Shown: positions 1-8,933, counted from the stretch's first letter. The stretch: 64,000 nucleotides of DNA from GCA-020345945 sp964596985 (GCA_964596985.1 CAZQWG010000002.1:124001-188000), one strand, 5' to 3'. Made by a program: numbers and translations. The notes: generated by a model not told the origin, from the sequence alone.

Positions 1-147
1 TTTGAAGTTCGATAGCACTGTTCTGCTTCCTTGAATCCTACTGTCTGGTTTCGAGACGTTTAGCCGTCTGTGCTTCTTCTCGAATACTTCTGGGGGAATC
101 TGGGAACGTGCCCGTTCCAGAAGCTCGCTATACTCGTATTCTGTCAT
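1..147 (-). CDS. Translation initiation factor aIF2 subunit beta, N-terminal part (runs off the left edge)
   Basis: The 49 codons read on the minus strand begin MTEYEYSELLERA, continue with IPPEVFEKKHRR and end with SRTVLSNFK. This is the N-terminal region of archaeal aIF2-beta (family pattern Y-x-x-L-L-x-R-A, then LPxEVF, then G-x-R-T-x-x-x-N-F). In the family this subunit joins aIF2-alpha and gamma in the complex that delivers initiator Met-tRNA to the ribosome. The start ATG (complement of 145-147) has a GGAG Shine-Dalgarno about 8 nt upstream. The zinc-ribbon C-terminus lies outside the window. It is the third gene of a same-strand run with the two unknown membrane proteins upstream, after a 135-bp gap that may hold its own promoter. 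Confidence 0.85.
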   Translation of the reverse strand, partial: MTEYEYSELLERARSQIPPEVFEKKHRRLNVSKPDSRIQGSRTVLSNFK

Positions 148-282
148 TACTGGATCTCCTGAATTTATTCGAGGATCATCCAGTAAGTAAGGCTTATGGT
201 TCTGGGGTTGCCGAGTTCTCCGGAAATAAAGTAAATTTTGAATTCTTTCTAGTTGCGGTTGCTAAGCAATAGAGTGGTCAAG

Positions 283-1572
283 TCAATACTGTCGGAGACG
301 CCTCATTTTTCTTCGCAAGTTTAAAGGAACATGATGGATGACCGTGTCTGCCACAAACATCAACACACCAAGTTGAATGCCTAAAATGATGCCTGGCAGA
401 AAGCTCCATAGTGCAACTTCAAGACGCATGTCACCGGCCCTCATTATCCCCCAGGCACTCGTTATTATGCTGAAAGGGATTACTAAAGATTGAAGTTCAC
501 TCTTCAGGTTAGGAACCATTCCTAGAAACATGAGTCCTACGAACATTATCATGACTCCCCGCGAAAATGCCTGATTATGTATTCCAAGTGAATTGTAGAT
601 CGTATATCCATAGTAGAGAAGGCGAGATCCAAGGAATGACCCGCTTACTATTCTGCCCCCTCCTCCTAACAGAAAGGCTAATCCTAGTCCCACTGTCGAG
701 ATTGTTCTGAGTGAAATCTTTACATTGGCTCTTTTTGAGGTTAATAATATTCCAATAGTAAGTCCTGTTGCTGCGAAAAGAATCCTTGGTACAGTACCTC
801 CGCCAAACGGTCCGATGGAAGATATTGCTGATAGATTAGAGGTAGTCGTATGGAGGGCTATGGGTGTCTCTAGAATTATGCTACTTTTCAAGTAGATCCA
901 TTGAATGAATACGAATACTGAGCTGCTGGTGATTGCCCCCTCAGTAACCCCTCTCAGTAGACTCTTTGATCCCGACTCCAAGACTCTTGACCCGCAGAAG
1001 GCCCCTCCAACTCCAGCAAGAACAAGGGAAGAGATCGCTACGGTTTTTACAAAAAACGTGTACGCATACGTGTTTCCTCCGGCGTTACTTGCCATACCTG
1101 CAATTAAATTGCAGATTTCTAGCTCAGACATAACCCTTGCTTTCTGAGGAAAGTAAGCCATGACCTCGGATGCAAACTCGTATCTCTCGAAGGACTCAAC
1201 GATGATTACCCGCTCAACTGGAACTATCACGGTTTCGAAGAATCTATGGAGTGCGCCTTCATGCGGAAAAACATCTGGAAAATCGGCGACCAAAATGGTT
1301 CTTATATTCCCTGATTGGACTAGGACATCGAGATCGTTGAATTCGTCTTTCGGGGTGTAAAATTCGATTTCACAGGAAATCTCTGACTCTATTGATGTAG
1401 ACAGCGATCTTGCCGTAGACTCTGTAGCAAGAAGGTAGACTCTGATTCGAGGGTTTCGTCCAGCTACAAGGCTGAGTCCAAGCATCAGTAAGGAAACAAT
1501 GATGAGAAGAACAAGAATCCTATTGGAATCTATTCTTGGTAGCTGTCTCAATCTATTGCTATGGCTTGCCAC
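283..1572 (-). CDS. Unknown polytopic membrane protein with an N-terminal anchored soluble domain
   Basis: I do not recognise this 429-residue family. One membrane segment (about residues 18-38, LVLLIIVSLLMLGL) is followed by a predicted soluble alpha/beta domain (about 42-160) and then by roughly seven hydrophobic segments rich in Gly and Ser. Gly-rich loops occur between them (for example GPFGGG and LLGGGGR). The start is GTG, 6 bp after the stop of a 56-residue membrane protein, so the two are probably cotranscribed and may form a complex. aIF2-beta follows on the same strand. No catalytic motif is visible, so transport, sensing or assembly roles are equally possible. The start is uncertain because no good Shine-Dalgarno precedes the GTG. 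Confidence 0.6.
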   Translation of the reverse strand: MASHSNRLRQLPRIDSNRILVLLIIVSLLMLGLSLVAGRNPRIRVYLLATESTARSLSTSIESEISCEIEFYTPKDEFNDLDVLVQSGNIRTILVADFPDVFPHEGALHRFFETVIVPVERVIIVESFERYEFASEVMAYFPQKARVMSELEICNLIAGMASNAGGNTYAYTFFVKTVAISSLVLAGVGGAFCGSRVLESGSKSLLRGVTEGAITSSSVFVFIQWIYLKSSIILETPIALHTTTSNLSAISSIGPFGGGTVPRILFAATGLTIGILLTSKRANVKISLRTISTVGLGLAFLLGGGGRIVSGSFLGSRLLYYGYTIYNSLGIHNQAFSRGVMIMFVGLMFLGMVPNLKSELQSLVIPFSIITSAWGIMRAGDMRLEVALWSFLPGIILGIQLGVLMFVADTVIHHVPLNLRRKMRRLRQY

Positions 1573-1578
1573 CTTTCA

Positions 1579-1749
1579 TCACTGCTTGTCAGTGCACCTG
1601 TTGACGAACCAATCGAAAACATGATCCAGTTTCAATCTGGGTTGCGGATATGAGAAGTAGCCAGCGAGATTCAGGTACACGATGAAGAGAACAGCCCATA
1701 ACAGCTTCTGGAGCCCGATATTCCGTATCGACCATCGGAACAGATTCAT
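1579..1749 (-). CDS. Small single-span membrane protein, unknown
   Basis: This 56-residue reading frame begins MNLFRWSIRNIG and has one hydrophobic helix (about residues 14-33, KLLWAVLFIVYLNLAGYF). A short tail ending CTDKQ follows. The ATG has a strong GGGGAG Shine-Dalgarno 6-7 nt upstream (complement of about 1756-1761), which supports real translation. It ends 6 bp before the larger unknown membrane protein on the same strand, so the pair is probably one operon. No family is recognised. It could be a small subunit or assembly partner of the downstream protein. Confidence 0.55.
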   Translation of the reverse strand: MNLFRWSIRNIGLQKLLWAVLFIVYLNLAGYFSYPQPRLKLDHVFDWFVNRCTDKQ

Positions 1750-1788
1750 GGCTTACTCCCCTTCCATATACATGTTCTACGTAAATAC

Positions 1789-1823
1789 ATTACTGTAGTG
1801 GTGAGGTAATAATTATTACTGTA
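1789..1823. promoter_or_regulatory. Palindrome flanked by direct repeats in a divergent intergenic region
   Basis: A perfect 14-bp palindrome, GTAATAATTATTAC, lies at 1806-1819. The 9-mer ATTACTGTA occurs twice in direct orientation, at 1789-1797 and 1815-1823 (26 bp apart). This lies between the minus-strand membrane-protein operon (start 1749) and the plus-strand PfkB gene (1969). It could be an operator serving one or both promoters. No binding protein can be named. Confidence 0.35.
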
Positions 1824-1968
1824 TTAGTGCGGTACTTATTAAACGTCTTTTTGGTACAAAATTCCCCGACTCAAAACGAGAAGAGAAAGAATCGGTAGGC
1901 ATCAATGATCCTGCGATATTCCTCTTCTACTGTCACGTTGCTGTAAAGGAGTCACGTGCAGCCATCGT

Positions 1969-3195
1969 ATGGAAAAAGATTTCTTGATGACCGATACTTC
2001 GATGCTCGGTGAGAGATTGAAGTCTATAGTTGTATCAGGGGGACTTGGGAAGGATGTTCAAGTCAAGGTCGATTCGGTAGAGAAACTCCCTCAGCCCTTT
2101 CAAAAATATATCAAGAGAACCATTGGGTTCTCCAAGATCCCGGAGGCTTACGGTTCAGAATGGAACATGGACAAGGTGTTCAAGGTTCTGGAGGAGAGGT
2201 CGGTTCAACCCTCCTTCTACAGCTACGGCGGAAGGGCTCCAAACGTCGCGTATGGGATCGGAAGGCTTGGAGGAGACATCCGTCTAGCAACTACCTTCGG
2301 AGACGACTTTGATGAGTCGTATCCTGGATTCTATGATGGTGGGTACTGGACTCATCTACGTAATGCCGGAGTAAAAATGGATCTTCTAGACATCGAGGTT
2401 CCGGAGAGTATCTGGGGGAAGCCAGAAGAGGTAAGGTCTTATCTCGAAGACTCATACGGTGATGCCTTATCCGAGCATGACGCTCTTCGCGTCAAGAACA
2501 AGGAGATCCCAACCATTGTATGTGCAAAGGATGTCAAGGGATTGGACTTCTACTATATCGATGATATTAAGGGGGTTAACTCACTCGATCTGTCCCGTCC
2601 GGTCCCGAAGAAGGTGATCGAGAACGTTGACATCGTCTTCGTCACATCGTCTGAAAGACCCTTCATGAAGGGGGTGATCCTTGAGGCGAGCAGGCTTGGA
2701 AAAGAGGTTGTCGTAGACATAGGCTCCTACGGGGTCACCCCCGACTACCTGAGAGAGACCGTGCCGTATTGCAACATTATGTTCGGGAACACCTCAGAGA
2801 TCCAACAAGTGTTGGACGCCTTCCAAGTCAAGGACATCCCTACACTCTACGGGAGGGTACCTGAAGACAACTTGAACCTAACCCTCGTTGAAGATAAAAT
2901 CAAGGGTACAGTGACAGTCTTCTCTAGAGACGGCGATAGTGAGACGTACGGTCCAATCGATATCAACAAGACAGGAAATAGTGTCGGAGCCTGCGATGGC
3001 ATAGCTGCAGGTTTCCTCTCGCTATATCAAAGAGGATCGGACATAGAACTGTGTGTTCAAGCAGGTCTCATGGAATGTGCAGCAATATGGGAGATCGAGA
3101 CCATCCACGAGGGACTACTAGATCAAGAAGAACTGATCGACCGCTACTCTTCCCATTTTGGTGATAGGTCACGAATAGAGAAGACATTAAGATAG
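1969..3195 (+). CDS. PfkB-family carbohydrate/nucleoside kinase
   Basis: This 408-residue protein carries the ribokinase-fold motifs of the PfkB family. Residues 85-115 contain the Gly-Gly/Asn substrate-binding pattern (YGGRAPNVAYGIGRLGG, then TTFGDD). Near residues 335-350 there is an ATP-site pattern, TGNSVGACDGIAAGF, corresponding to DTxGAGDxFxxGF. The catalytic Asp is retained, but the first Asp-Thr and the second Gly are altered. It sits directly upstream of S-adenosylhomocysteinase, and a kinase that removes the adenosine released by SAH cleavage would fit; that role is inferred from context. The ATG used lacks a well-spaced Shine-Dalgarno (AAAGGAG is about 17 nt upstream). A second in-frame ATG at 1987 is an alternative. 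Confidence 0.8.
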   Translation: MEKDFLMTDTSMLGERLKSIVVSGGLGKDVQVKVDSVEKLPQPFQKYIKRTIGFSKIPEAYGSEWNMDKVFKVLEERSVQPSFYSYGGRAPNVAYGIGRLGGDIRLATTFGDDFDESYPGFYDGGYWTHLRNAGVKMDLLDIEVPESIWGKPEEVRSYLEDSYGDALSEHDALRVKNKEIPTIVCAKDVKGLDFYYIDDIKGVNSLDLSRPVPKKVIENVDIVFVTSSERPFMKGVILEASRLGKEVVVDIGSYGVTPDYLRETVPYCNIMFGNTSEIQQVLDAFQVKDIPTLYGRVPEDNLNLTLVEDKIKGTVTVFSRDGDSETYGPIDINKTGNSVGACDGIAAGFLSLYQRGSDIELCVQAGLMECAAIWEIETIHEGLLDQEELIDRYSSHFGDRSRIEKTLR

Positions 3196-3252
3196 TCACG
3201 ACTGGAACGCAAGCACCTGCGGTCCTAGTCGAGAGATTATCGATTGCATGTG

Positions 3253-3297
3253 CATAAATATATCGAGTGAAGGCTACTATAGAACAACATTCAGGAG
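3253..3297 (+). promoter_or_regulatory. TATA-like box and ribosome-binding site ahead of the SAH hydrolase gene
   Basis: CATAAATATA at 3253-3262 resembles an archaeal TATA box. Transcription would then start near 3282, downstream of the GTG at 3267 that would give the longest frame. AGGAG at 3293-3297 sits 11 nt before an in-frame TTG at 3309. Together these signals favour initiation at 3309. Confidence 0.45.
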
Positions 3298-3308
3298 CGA
3301 CGAAATCC

Positions 3309-4562
3309 TTGGCGTACGAAGTGAAGGACACAGATCTTTCGGAAAAGGGTAGTTCTCTTGTGAAGTGGGCTGAAGACCATATGCCAGTCATGCTAGAGAT
3401 CCAAAAGGGCTTCAAGAAGAATGAGCCTCTGAAAGGAGTCCAGATCGGATGCTGCCTCCATGTCACCAAAGAGACAGCAGTCCTCGTTAGGACCTTGATG
3501 TTCGGCGGGGCCAAGGTTGCCTTGTGCGGATCCAATCCACTCTCGACCCAAGACTCGGTCGCAGCCGCTCTTGCCGAAGAAGGGGCGAACGTTTACGCGT
3601 GGCGAGGTCAATCGACAGAAGAATACTATCATTGCATAGAAAGGGTACTATCATACAAGCCAGTTATCACGATGGATGATGGGGCAGACCTGGTCTCATC
3701 TCTTCATACAGGCAAGTACTCTCTAGACGAGGTTTTCGGAGGAACCGAGGAGACAACGACTGGCGTTATCCGCCTTCGATCGATGGCAGAGAAGGGGGTT
3801 CTCAAGTATCCTGTGATCGCCGTCAACGATGCTAACACTAAGTACCTATTCGATAACCGGTACGGTACAGGACAGAGTACAATCGACGGGATTATGAGGG
3901 CTACGAGCCTCCTCCTTGCCGGCAAAGTCTTTGTTGTGGTTGGCTACGGATGGTGCGGTCGGGGGATCGCGAATCGTGCCAGAGGCATGGGGGCACATGT
4001 TATTGTCTGCGAAATCGACCCAGTAAGGGCTCTGGAAGCCACGATGGACGGATTCCCAGTCAAGACCATAGCAAAGGCGGCTCCCCACGGTGATTTCTTC
4101 GTCACTGCGACAGGCAATACATCCGTCATACGAAAAGAGCACATGCAGGGGATGAAGAACGGAGTTGTGCTCGCCAACAGTGGGCACTTCAATGTTGAGA
4201 TCTCGATCGACGATCTTCTCTCATTGACAAAATCGAGGAAGACTGTACGACCGAACGTCGAGAAGTTCGAACTAAAGAATGGAAGAAGCATTTATCTCCT
4301 CGCTGAGGGAAGGCTCGTAAACCTGGCTTCAGCAGAAGGACACCCTCCCGAAGTAATGATGATGTCCTTCGCAAACCAGGCCCTGTCCGCCGAGTACCTG
4401 GTTAAATCCGGGCGAGACCTGAACCCGAGCGTCTACAAGGTTCCCGAACACATAGACAAGAGAATAGCGGGCATCGCACTCAAAGTCATGGGAATACAGA
4501 TTGACGAACTTACAGAGGAACAAGCAGCATATTTGAAAGGGTGGGAGAAGGGCACCATCTAA
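3309..4562 (+). CDS. ahcY: S-adenosylhomocysteine (or S-inosylhomocysteine) hydrolase
   Basis: This enzyme reversibly hydrolyses S-adenosylhomocysteine to homocysteine plus a nucleoside, relieving product inhibition of methyltransferases; some archaeal members prefer the inosyl form. Conserved segments are WAEDHMPVM near the start, CLHVTKETAVLVRTL, TMDDGADLV, and VIAVNDANTKYLFDNRYGTG followed by STIDG. The NAD-binding glycine motif is VVGYGWCGRG, and ANSGHFNVEI and ASAEGHPPEVM lie near the C-terminus. I start at TTG 3309 because AYEVKDTDLSEKG aligns with the usual archaeal N-terminus and the promoter and Shine-Dalgarno positions agree. A GTG at 3267 would add 14 residues. The PfkB kinase lies just upstream, 113 bp from this start. 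Confidence 0.92.
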   Translation: MAYEVKDTDLSEKGSSLVKWAEDHMPVMLEIQKGFKKNEPLKGVQIGCCLHVTKETAVLVRTLMFGGAKVALCGSNPLSTQDSVAAALAEEGANVYAWRGQSTEEYYHCIERVLSYKPVITMDDGADLVSSLHTGKYSLDEVFGGTEETTTGVIRLRSMAEKGVLKYPVIAVNDANTKYLFDNRYGTGQSTIDGIMRATSLLLAGKVFVVVGYGWCGRGIANRARGMGAHVIVCEIDPVRALEATMDGFPVKTIAKAAPHGDFFVTATGNTSVIRKEHMQGMKNGVVLANSGHFNVEISIDDLLSLTKSRKTVRPNVEKFELKNGRSIYLLAEGRLVNLASAEGHPPEVMMMSFANQALSAEYLVKSGRDLNPSVYKVPEHIDKRIAGIALKVMGIQIDELTEEQAAYLKGWEKGTI

Positions 4563-4654
4563 ACAGCGAAGATACCTCCTGTTAGGTCGAAAGATCTTTT
4601 ACGATATCAATCTTGATCCTTACAGGCACCTAGGGCTTCCGTTGTCTGATTACG

Positions 4655-5899
4655 ATGAATCTCAAACGTCTGACCAACGAGTCTTCCATCATAATTATTG
4701 CTCTAGCGGTCCGCCTCCTAGCAGCCCCCTTCTTTGGTGATAGCTATGATTCTTGGGTTTGGCGTGTCATATCCTCTGCTTGGGTCAGGCGAGGCATAAA
4801 TCCTTACGACTACAACTTTCATAACTACCGTTTATACAATGATCCGTACAGCTATCCTGTGCTCTGGGCACTTCTCTGCACGATAGGTTACCACTTTTCA
4901 GGCCCATTCCCTGGTCAGGGGGGTCAGGTGATCTTATTCTTTCAGAAGATTCCTGTAATCATCGCCGACATCCTCCTCGGGGTTATACTGGGAAAGGTAG
5001 TCTTTGATGCAACGAGAAGTGTGAAGGCAAAGAAACTGGCAATGGCAGGTTACCTCTTGAACCCGTATACGTTTATGGGCTCGATCCTCTACTTTCAGTT
5101 CGACCCAATACCCGCCCTATTCACCGTCCTGGCACTATACTTTTTCAGGAGAGATGAAGTCGAGCTTAGCGCCATCTCTCTAGGTATGGGTATCGCCTTC
5201 AAGATCTACCCCATAATTCTTTTTCCCGTCTTCCTCGCATTCTTGAAGGAGAAACGAATAAGGTTCTCTCTTCTATCCGCCCTTCCCTCGGTCTTATGTG
5301 TCCTCCCCTTCCTCGTTCTGGACTATCCTCGCTTCTTTCATGCGCTCTTCTATCAGAGTACTTGGAGTGGAAACTCCACCTATTGGCGTTTCGTCTGGGA
5401 AGGGCTTGGATTCGAATATTATCCGAAAGGAGAGACTTCCCCGCTCTTGATGCAGGTAACAAGCGCGAATACGGCACTGACCGTTCTTTCTCTTCTCTTG
5501 CTCTACATCTATCTATGGAAGAAAGTTGATGACGTGTCCTTGGAGCGAGGCATACTGCTGACTTTCCTCGTCTTCTTCGTCACATACCGCTTTATCCAAG
5601 ACAACCATGCCATGTGGGTCATACCATTCGCGATAATAGACGGCATCGTAAACGGTAACTGGTTCGAACGCTTCTGGTACGTTCCCCTCCTCTTCTACAC
5701 AGGTACAAGATGGTTCTACTACATCCTCTCTATGCCCTCATGGCTCTGGGGATTCTACTACCTAGAATACATCTTTAGGTACAGAAACCTAGTAATGTAC
5801 TTGATATTTCCACTCTTCACCTTCACGTATCTTCTGACCAGTCTCCCAACCAGTGTCTCGTCGAAACCTCGAACTCGCAGAAGACTCCAAAAACCTTAA
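4655..5899 (+). CDS. GT-C-type polytopic membrane glycosyltransferase
   Basis: The 414-residue protein has about ten hydrophobic segments. An early loop carries acidic residues after the first membrane helix (GDSYDSWVW) followed by a Y-rich stretch with PYSYPVLWALL. This layout (TM1, Asp-containing external loop, then 'YP..W') is typical of GT-C enzymes of the DUF2029/GT87 or PIG-M kind, which transfer a sugar from a polyprenyl-phosphate donor on the outer face of the membrane. Donor and acceptor cannot be told from sequence. It resembles the GT-C proteins at 14953, 16615, 28079 and 31130. The end overlaps the longest possible frame of MetRS but not its likely start. Confidence 0.75.
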   Translation: MNLKRLTNESSIIIIALAVRLLAAPFFGDSYDSWVWRVISSAWVRRGINPYDYNFHNYRLYNDPYSYPVLWALLCTIGYHFSGPFPGQGGQVILFFQKIPVIIADILLGVILGKVVFDATRSVKAKKLAMAGYLLNPYTFMGSILYFQFDPIPALFTVLALYFFRRDEVELSAISLGMGIAFKIYPIILFPVFLAFLKEKRIRFSLLSALPSVLCVLPFLVLDYPRFFHALFYQSTWSGNSTYWRFVWEGLGFEYYPKGETSPLLMQVTSANTALTVLSLLLLYIYLWKKVDDVSLERGILLTFLVFFVTYRFIQDNHAMWVIPFAIIDGIVNGNWFERFWYVPLLFYTGTRWFYYILSMPSWLWGFYYLEYIFRYRNLVMYLIFPLFTFTYLLTSLPTSVSSKPRTRRRLQKP

Positions 5900-5951
5900 A
5901 CGTCAACCTTCCTCGTCTTCTTTCCCACAAGAAATCCAGCTAATCTGGGAG

Positions 5952-7973
5952 GTGTCGGGTCTCACAAAATACCTCGTAACGGCTGCTCTTCCTTACGCAA
6001 ACGCCCCGCTTCACCTCGGTCACCTCAGGTCGACCTACATCCCTGCAGACATCTATACAAGATATCTCAGGCTACGTGGCCTTGATGTCGTCTACGTCTG
6101 TGCGACGGATGAGCATGGCACCCCCATCGCTGTGAGGGCAGAGCAAGAGAATTCCTCCCCAAAGAAGATCGCTGATAGATATCACAAATCGATTCTTCAA
6201 GACCTGTCTGGGGTAGGGTGCTCCCTAGACGTATTTTCGAGGACTAGTACATCTATTCACAAGGAATCCACACAAGAATTCTTCTCCAGACTATTGGAGA
6301 AAGGATACATTTACGATTCACAGTATGAACAACTCTTCTGCGAGAGATGCAAACGTTTCCTGCCTGACCGCTATGTTGAGGGATCATGCCCCTACTGTGG
6401 TGCAGAGGCGGCTCGCGGTGACGCCTGTGATGCTTGCGGTCGCTACCTGAAGCCCATAGATCTAATCGAACCATACTGTCTCCTGTGCAAAGGTAAGCCG
6501 GTCGTCAAGACTTCCCGTCACTGGTTCTTCAAGCTCAGCGCTTTCCACAAGGAGGTCAGGGAATGGGTTTCCGGCAACCCCGACCTTACGGACAACGTGA
6601 AGAAATACGCCTTACAATGGATAGACGAGGGACTGAAAGACTGGTGCATAACCCGAGACCTCTCATGGGGGGTCCCCGTCCCAGTAGCAGATGTGAAAAA
6701 CAAGGTCATCTATGTCTGGTTTGACGCCCCTATCGGCTACCTCTCGTCCACCAAGGTTTGGGCATCTAAGTCGGGCGACGCTGAGAAGTGGCGTAAGTAC
6801 TGGCAGGAGAAGGATGGGAAGATAGTCCACTTCATTGGCAAAGACATAATCTATCATCACTCGATTTTTTGGCCTGCAATGCTGTTGGGGGTTGGAGGCT
6901 ACAATCTGCCATCGGCGATAGTTGCCGGGGAGTATCTCACGCTGGAAGGACGAAAGATGTCCAAGAGCCGAGGTTGGGTTGTTGACGTCTCAGACTACCT
7001 TGAAGACTTCAAACCCGACTCTTTGAGATACTATCTTATAGCTGCCTCCCCCCTGAGCAAGGATGCCGACTTCTCCTGGGACGAATTCGCCCGCCGTCAC
7101 AACAACGAATTGGCGGACATTCTTGGCAACTTCGTTCATAGGGCCTTGGTCTTTGCCTACAAGAACTTCCAAGGAAGGATCCCAGACCATGGCGAATTCG
7201 ACCAGTACGATCAGAAGGTACTCAACGGTCTCTCCGAGACCCAATGCGAGGTGGCGGAAGCAGTAGAACACTTCAACTTCCATCGAGCGCTTAGAGCCGT
7301 AATGGAGTTGGCGTCCACTGGAAACAAGTACTTCAACGATAAATCGCCCTGGCTCGCCATCGAGGAGGACCCTCAGACAGCAAAGACAACAATCTACGTA
7401 GCCAACCAGATAGTGAAGACCTTATCCATTCTCCTTGAACCATTCCTTCCCTTCACAGCAGAGAAGATCTGGAATACACTCGGTCTGAAGGGGTCCGTAC
7501 ACGACCAAAACTGGGAAGACATGACCTTCCCGATTCAGCCGGGTCAACAGATTAAGCGTCCAACCCCGCTATTCACTAAAATCGAGGCAGAAAAGATAGA
7601 GTCCAAGAAACAGCAGTTGCCGGGTATAGGGGTCGGGGATCAAAAGACCGAGTTTTCCGCCGAAGAATTCGGTAGGCTTGACTTGAGGATAGGTAAGATC
7701 CTTGAAGCAGAGGCGATCCCCTCGTCCAACGAACTGCTCCATTTGACCATCGACTTAGGAAACGGCATGACTCGTAACTCTGTCTCCGGGCTTCTCCCAC
7801 ATTACACCCCAGACACTCTCAGGGGAAAGAGTGTGGCTGTTCTGGTCAATATAAAACCAGCAAAGATTCTTGGATTCCTCTCGGAGGCAATGTTGCTAGC
7901 TGTCATCGACGGAAACCAGCTGAGCCTGCTGGTTCCAGACCGTAACGCAAAACCTGGTAGCCCCATAAAGTGA
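5952..7973 (+). CDS. metG: Methionyl-tRNA synthetase with C-terminal EMAPII/Trbp111-like domain
   Basis: This class I synthetase charges tRNA-Met. The HIGH box is HLGH, in APLHLGHLRST near residue 20, and the KMSKS box is GRKMSKSRG. Between the Rossmann halves lies a doubled zinc knuckle with four C-x-x-C pairs (CERC, CPYC, CDAC, CLLC). The C-terminal about 110 residues (from EEFGRLDLRIGKILEAEA) form the OB-fold tRNA-binding domain seen in EMAPII/Trbp111 and bacterial MetRS dimer tails. I start at GTG 5952 (VSGLTKYLVTAALPYAN) because the synthetase fold begins at KYLVTAALPYAN. The longer frame from GTG 5853 adds 33 low-similarity residues and overlaps the GT-C gene by 47 bp. Confidence 0.95.
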   Translation: MSGLTKYLVTAALPYANAPLHLGHLRSTYIPADIYTRYLRLRGLDVVYVCATDEHGTPIAVRAEQENSSPKKIADRYHKSILQDLSGVGCSLDVFSRTSTSIHKESTQEFFSRLLEKGYIYDSQYEQLFCERCKRFLPDRYVEGSCPYCGAEAARGDACDACGRYLKPIDLIEPYCLLCKGKPVVKTSRHWFFKLSAFHKEVREWVSGNPDLTDNVKKYALQWIDEGLKDWCITRDLSWGVPVPVADVKNKVIYVWFDAPIGYLSSTKVWASKSGDAEKWRKYWQEKDGKIVHFIGKDIIYHHSIFWPAMLLGVGGYNLPSAIVAGEYLTLEGRKMSKSRGWVVDVSDYLEDFKPDSLRYYLIAASPLSKDADFSWDEFARRHNNELADILGNFVHRALVFAYKNFQGRIPDHGEFDQYDQKVLNGLSETQCEVAEAVEHFNFHRALRAVMELASTGNKYFNDKSPWLAIEEDPQTAKTTIYVANQIVKTLSILLEPFLPFTAEKIWNTLGLKGSVHDQNWEDMTFPIQPGQQIKRPTPLFTKIEAEKIESKKQQLPGIGVGDQKTEFSAEEFGRLDLRIGKILEAEAIPSSNELLHLTIDLGNGMTRNSVSGLLPHYTPDTLRGKSVAVLVNIKPAKILGFLSEAMLLAVIDGNQLSLLVPDRNAKPGSPIK

Positions 7974-8061
7974 GTAGCCCCTCAGCAATTAATACCAACA
8001 CCCACCTCACTACTGTGAAGATTCGGTGAGAACCATCCAGTAAGATAAGGTAGCGGCTCTC

Positions 8062-8721
8062 ATGATCACCCTTAAGATCGATCTCCACGTCCACACTACC
8101 CATTCAGGGGATAGTCTTACAACGGTGGTAGAGGCCATCGAATGGGCTAGAAGGCGAAACCTAGACGGAATCGCCATAACCGACCATAATAGCGTGGACG
8201 CATTCAGAGAACTCTCCAAAGTAGAGTCTGACCTTGTTGTCTTGCGAGGAGTGGAGATCGATACACGGGAAGGACACTTGATTGCCTTGGGGATCGACGA
8301 GTTGATCCCGAGCAACCTTCCTTTTTCGGAGACGCTTCAACTGATCAGACAGGCTGGGGGTCTTGCGGTCGTGCCTCACCCTTTTGATTTTCTCCGAGGT
8401 GGCGTAGGCTCTAAGGTTGTCAGGTCATTTGTTCCCGATGCTCTTGAGGTCGTCAATTCTCACTCTCTATTCTTCGGCTTGACGAGGGATCTCGGCTTTC
8501 GTCTTGCTCAAGAACTGAATATACCTTGCGTCGGAGGCAGTGACTCTCACGTACCAGAGACTATTGGCGACTCCTATACCGTTGTTTCCTGCGGAAAGCG
8601 TTGCCAAGACTCTATCTTGAATTCAATTAGAGAAGGAAGAACCCAGGTATTCGGTGCGCATACCGCCCTCTGGAATCGCCTCAGAACCCTGCTACTGATA
8701 TCGAACAAGTCTAGAGGGTAA
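8062..8721 (+). CDS. PHP-domain metal-dependent phosphoesterase
   Basis: This 219-residue protein has all the PHP motifs: DLHVHTTHSGDS at the N-terminus, AITDHNS near residue 41, RGVEIDTREGH, VVPHPFDF, and GGSDSHVPET near the end. These histidines and aspartates bind the metal cluster. Stand-alone PHP proteins of this size include histidinol-phosphatase-like, TrpH/RNase AM-like and nucleoside-bisphosphate phosphatases; the substrate cannot be fixed here. The ATG start follows MetRS by 88 bp. The gene is convergent with a small ribbon-helix-helix gene 13 bp beyond its end. Confidence 0.85.
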   Translation: MITLKIDLHVHTTHSGDSLTTVVEAIEWARRRNLDGIAITDHNSVDAFRELSKVESDLVVLRGVEIDTREGHLIALGIDELIPSNLPFSETLQLIRQAGGLAVVPHPFDFLRGGVGSKVVRSFVPDALEVVNSHSLFFGLTRDLGFRLAQELNIPCVGGSDSHVPETIGDSYTVVSCGKRCQDSILNSIREGRTQVFGAHTALWNRLRTLLLISNKSRG

Positions 8722-8734
8722 GAAACAGCGTTTC

Positions 8735-8899
8735 TTAAGCTCCGTTTTGACCTCTTCTTTTGGACCAGACCTCATCGTTGAGCAGGTCTCTCACAGCGAT
8801 CCTGATCGCTTCGGCCCGGTTTGGGTAGTACTTCTTTGTAACCAATTCCTGCAGATCTTCAAGGTAGATTTCAGGTATATGTAGGGTTATCAGCTTCAT
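8735..8899 (-). CDS. Ribbon-helix-helix (CopG/MetJ-type) DNA-binding protein
   Basis: The 54-residue frame reads MKLITLHIPEIYLEDLQELV and continues KKYYPNRAEAIRIAVRDLL. That is the RHH pattern: a short N-terminal beta strand that inserts in the major groove, a first helix, the 'xxNRAEAIRxAxRDLL' second helix, and a basic tail (KRRGQNG). A strong GGAGGTG Shine-Dalgarno lies 7-12 nt upstream of the ATG (complement of about 8907-8914). RHH proteins bind as dimers or tetramers to short repeats and often regulate themselves. Repeated GAATACG elements lie upstream of this gene. No toxin partner is adjacent. Confidence 0.8.
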   Translation of the reverse strand: MKLITLHIPEIYLEDLQELVTKKYYPNRAEAIRIAVRDLLNDEVWSKRRGQNGA

Positions 8900-8933
8900 A
8901 GAACTCACACACCTCCAGAAGGTAATACCCTAC

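Noticed and set aside
5853..5951. N-terminal extension of MetRS
   Set aside because: Overlaps the previous gene and lies before the synthetase fold begins; GTG 5952 is preferred.
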